Part shown: piece by piece, positions 13,750-14,990 of the stretch
How the letters are laid out: each line of letters begins with the position of its first letter
Numbering within the stretch: the first letter of the stretch is position 1
Assembly (NCBI GenBank): GCA_013288465.1
Contig: JABDBT010000051.1
Span: 2,945 to 17,934 of the forward strand
DNA: 14,990 nt
DNA from: Bacteroidota bacterium
GTDB taxonomy: Bacteria; Bacteroidota; Bacteroidia; Sphingobacteriales; Sphingobacteriaceae
Direction of reading: 5' to 3'
Program-made: the position numbers and the translations under genes
The notes under the pieces: model-generated
What the model saw: the letters and a program-made list of their open reading frames with translations, nothing else
What the model was told of the DNA's origin: nothing
Database searches by the model: none

Positions 13750-14742
13750 ATGCTCATTAACACTTCTATAATTTCAGACATAAAAGGTATTATCAATACC
13801 TCCCGGGATAAAGCAATTCATGCAGTTGACACCGAGCGGGTGCTGATGTACTGGAATATAGGTTTCAGAATTTTTGAAGAAGAGCAGCAAGGAAAAGACC
13901 GCGCTGATTATGGAACTCAGTTAATAAAAACCATTTCAGAACAATTACAGCCTGAATTTGGTAGCGGATTCTCTTATAGACAACTCAACTGGTATCGTCA
14001 GTTTTATAGAACATTCCCAATTGTGTCCGCACTGCGGACACAATTGAGCTGGACTCATTACAAATTGCTTTTAGGCATTGACAATCCGGATAAAAGAGAG
14101 TTTTATATAGCTGAATCAATAAAAAACAACTGGTCTGCACGCCAACTGGAAAGGCAAATTGACAGTAGCCTGTTTGAACGGCTTTTGTTAAGCAACGATA
14201 AGGAAGCGGTATTGGCCGTAGCGAAGGGCGAACAACAGCCATCAGCGGCAAAACAAATCATTAAAGACCCTATGTACCTGGAGTTTTTAGGCTTAAAGCG
14301 AGAAGCTGCTTATTATGAAAAGGAGTTAGAAGGTGCCATCATTACACATTTACAAGATTTTTTATTGGAATTAGGTAATGGATTTTCTTTCGTAGCCAGG
14401 CAAAAGCGCATACATCTTGATGGCGATGATTTTTATATCGACCTCGTATTCTATAACCGTCTGCTTCAATGTTTTGTGCTGATAGACCTCAAAACACAAA
14501 AGTTAACCCATGCCGATGTAGGACAAATGCAGATGTATGTAAATTACTATGACCGTATAGAAAAACTTCCGGCCGAAAATCCGACCATTGGCATACTGCT
14601 CTGTGCCAGAAAAAATGACGCTGTTGTAAAGTTTACCCTGCCCGAAAACAATAAAAATATTATCGCCAGCCGTTACCAATTATATTTGCCTACAGAACAG
14701 CAACTGATTGAAGAAATGAAAAAAGAGATGGAAGACAGGTAA
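13750..14742 (+). CDS. YhcG/DUF1016-family PD-(D/E)XK nuclease-domain protein
   Basis: A 330-residue accessory protein. The N-terminal DUF1016 region (about 8-160) includes VLMYWNIGFRIFEEEQQGK, GFSYRQLNWYRQFYRTFP and LRTQLSWTHYKLLL. The C-terminal nuclease domain (about 175-325) has Asp231 in YIDLVFYNRLL, Asp246-Leu-Lys248 in VLIDLKTQK, and Gln259/Gln261 in GQMQMYVNYY, a PD-(D/E)XK layout with Asp in place of the usual Glu of the ExK motif (many relatives read IELK). The cellular role of YhcG proteins is not settled; they are common near defence and mobile regions. The coding sequence contains a perfect 14-bp palindrome at 14018-14046. Composition is more AT-rich than yifB, suggesting separate acquisition. 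Confidence 0.92.
   Translation: MLINTSIISDIKGIINTSRDKAIHAVDTERVLMYWNIGFRIFEEEQQGKDRADYGTQLIKTISEQLQPEFGSGFSYRQLNWYRQFYRTFPIVSALRTQLSWTHYKLLLGIDNPDKREFYIAESIKNNWSARQLERQIDSSLFERLLLSNDKEAVLAVAKGEQQPSAAKQIIKDPMYLEFLGLKREAAYYEKELEGAIITHLQDFLLELGNGFSFVARQKRIHLDGDDFYIDLVFYNRLLQCFVLIDLKTQKLTHADVGQMQMYVNYYDRIEKLPAENPTIGILLCARKNDAVVKFTLPENNKNIIASRYQLYLPTEQQLIEEMKKEMEDR
14018..14046. repeat. Perfect 14-bp palindrome inside the yhcG-like gene
   Basis: CAATTGTGTCCGCA (14018-14031) is followed by one C and its exact reverse complement (14033-14046). It encodes roughly Pro90 to Leu99 (PIVSALRTQL). The stem is GC-rich at the tip and would form a strong hairpin in DNA or mRNA. Confidence 0.85.
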
Positions 14743-14762
14743 GCCGCATTCTCACATTTCCC

Positions 14763-14786
14763 GCTGTTTGTGTCTTCACAAACAGC
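14763..14786. terminator. Possible bidirectional terminator hairpin between convergent genes
   Basis: GCTGTTTGTG (14763-14772) and 14777-14786 form a perfect 10-bp stem with a TCTT loop. It sits between the yhcG-like stop (14742) and the convergent PorP/SprF stop (14841), where a shared terminator is expected. No T-tract follows on either strand, so this is tentative. Confidence 0.4.
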
Positions 14787-14840
14787 AAGTGAGTAGTTGC
14801 CTATACTGACGCAGCCAACGGGGCACTGTATCCTCATCCC

Positions 14841-14990
14841 CTAAAAATAACAATTCCTCGTTTTATCCTTATACCCATTGCTTTTTAGCAGGAAGCTGAT
14901 GGATATTTCGTGTGAGCCGTAGCCGTATTGACCCAGCTTGCTTAACGAGTAATCAAATGAATAGCCTACCCTAAAGGTTTCGCTCACAAA
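14841..14990 (-). CDS. PorP/SprF-family type IX secretion membrane protein (C-terminal 49 residues)
   Basis: The minus strand is open from the window edge to a TAG at 14843-14841. The 49 residues read FVSETFRVGYSFDYSLSKLG, then GSHEISISFLL and a short tail ending in Cys-Tyr-Phe. This closing pattern (RVGYSFDYSLSKL, SHEIS-S) is characteristic of PorP/SprF-like outer-membrane proteins found with type IX secretion and gliding components. The start and most of the barrel are outside the window. The gene converges on the yhcG-like gene. The family call rests on a short fragment. Confidence 0.8.
   Translation of the reverse strand, partial: FVSETFRVGYSFDYSLSKLGQYGYGSHEISISFLLKSNGYKDKTRNCYF

Overview
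The window looks like chromosomal DNA from a Bacteroidetes bacterium, most likely a Sphingobacteriaceae member close to Mucilaginibacter or Pedobacter. The evidence is: several TAnnTTTG-type -7 promoter boxes placed just before start codons with little Shine-Dalgarno signal, a PorP/SprF-type protein, DUF3078 and carboxypeptidase-regulatory-like envelope proteins, an IS982-type insertion sequence, and dispersed hairpin repeats of kinds common in this group. The genus is an inference from style; no rRNA or other marker is present.

Layout: (1) 1-379, minus strand, the start of the DNA polymerase III delta' gene (cut by the window edge), divergent from ruvX (558-968); the gap carries an inverted repeat around the ruvX promoter. 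(2) 969-2617, an accessory and repeat-rich patch: a GxxExxY-family PD-(D/E)XK-like gene whose last codons were replaced by a complete 1,010-bp IS982-type element (1390-2399, 5-bp target duplication), with copies of a TGTCTGAACC repeat before and after it, the downstream ones forming a 32-bp inverted pair. (3) 2618-4699, an O-methyltransferase followed closely by two tandem glucosaminidase-domain proteins, one with a LysM repeat. (4) 4761-6592, two envelope proteins (carboxypeptidase-regulatory-like, then DUF3078 beta-barrel). (5) 6650-8069, an accessory pair, DinD plus a two-helix membrane protein, preceded by a perfect 16-bp dyad. (6) 8148-9476, ffh, the SRP GTPase. (7) 9561-11249, an M1 aminopeptidase whose N-terminal codons are made of a dispersed 105-bp hairpin repeat. 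(8) 11450-11830, a small three-helix membrane protein. (9) 12000-13541, the YifB/ComM-type AAA ATPase. (10) 13750-14742, a YhcG/DUF1016 PD-(D/E)XK protein with a perfect palindrome inside its coding region. (11) 14841-14990, minus strand, the end of a PorP/SprF-family gene.

Housekeeping functions (replication clamp loader, RuvX, Ffh, YifB) and envelope or peptidoglycan functions are interspersed with accessory DNA-acting genes (GxxExxY, dinD, yhcG-like). Each accessory gene sits beside or contains a strong inverted repeat. The most useful observations are the exact reconstruction of the pre-insertion GxxExxY gene, the repeat set around it, and the repeat-derived N-terminus of the M1 peptidase.
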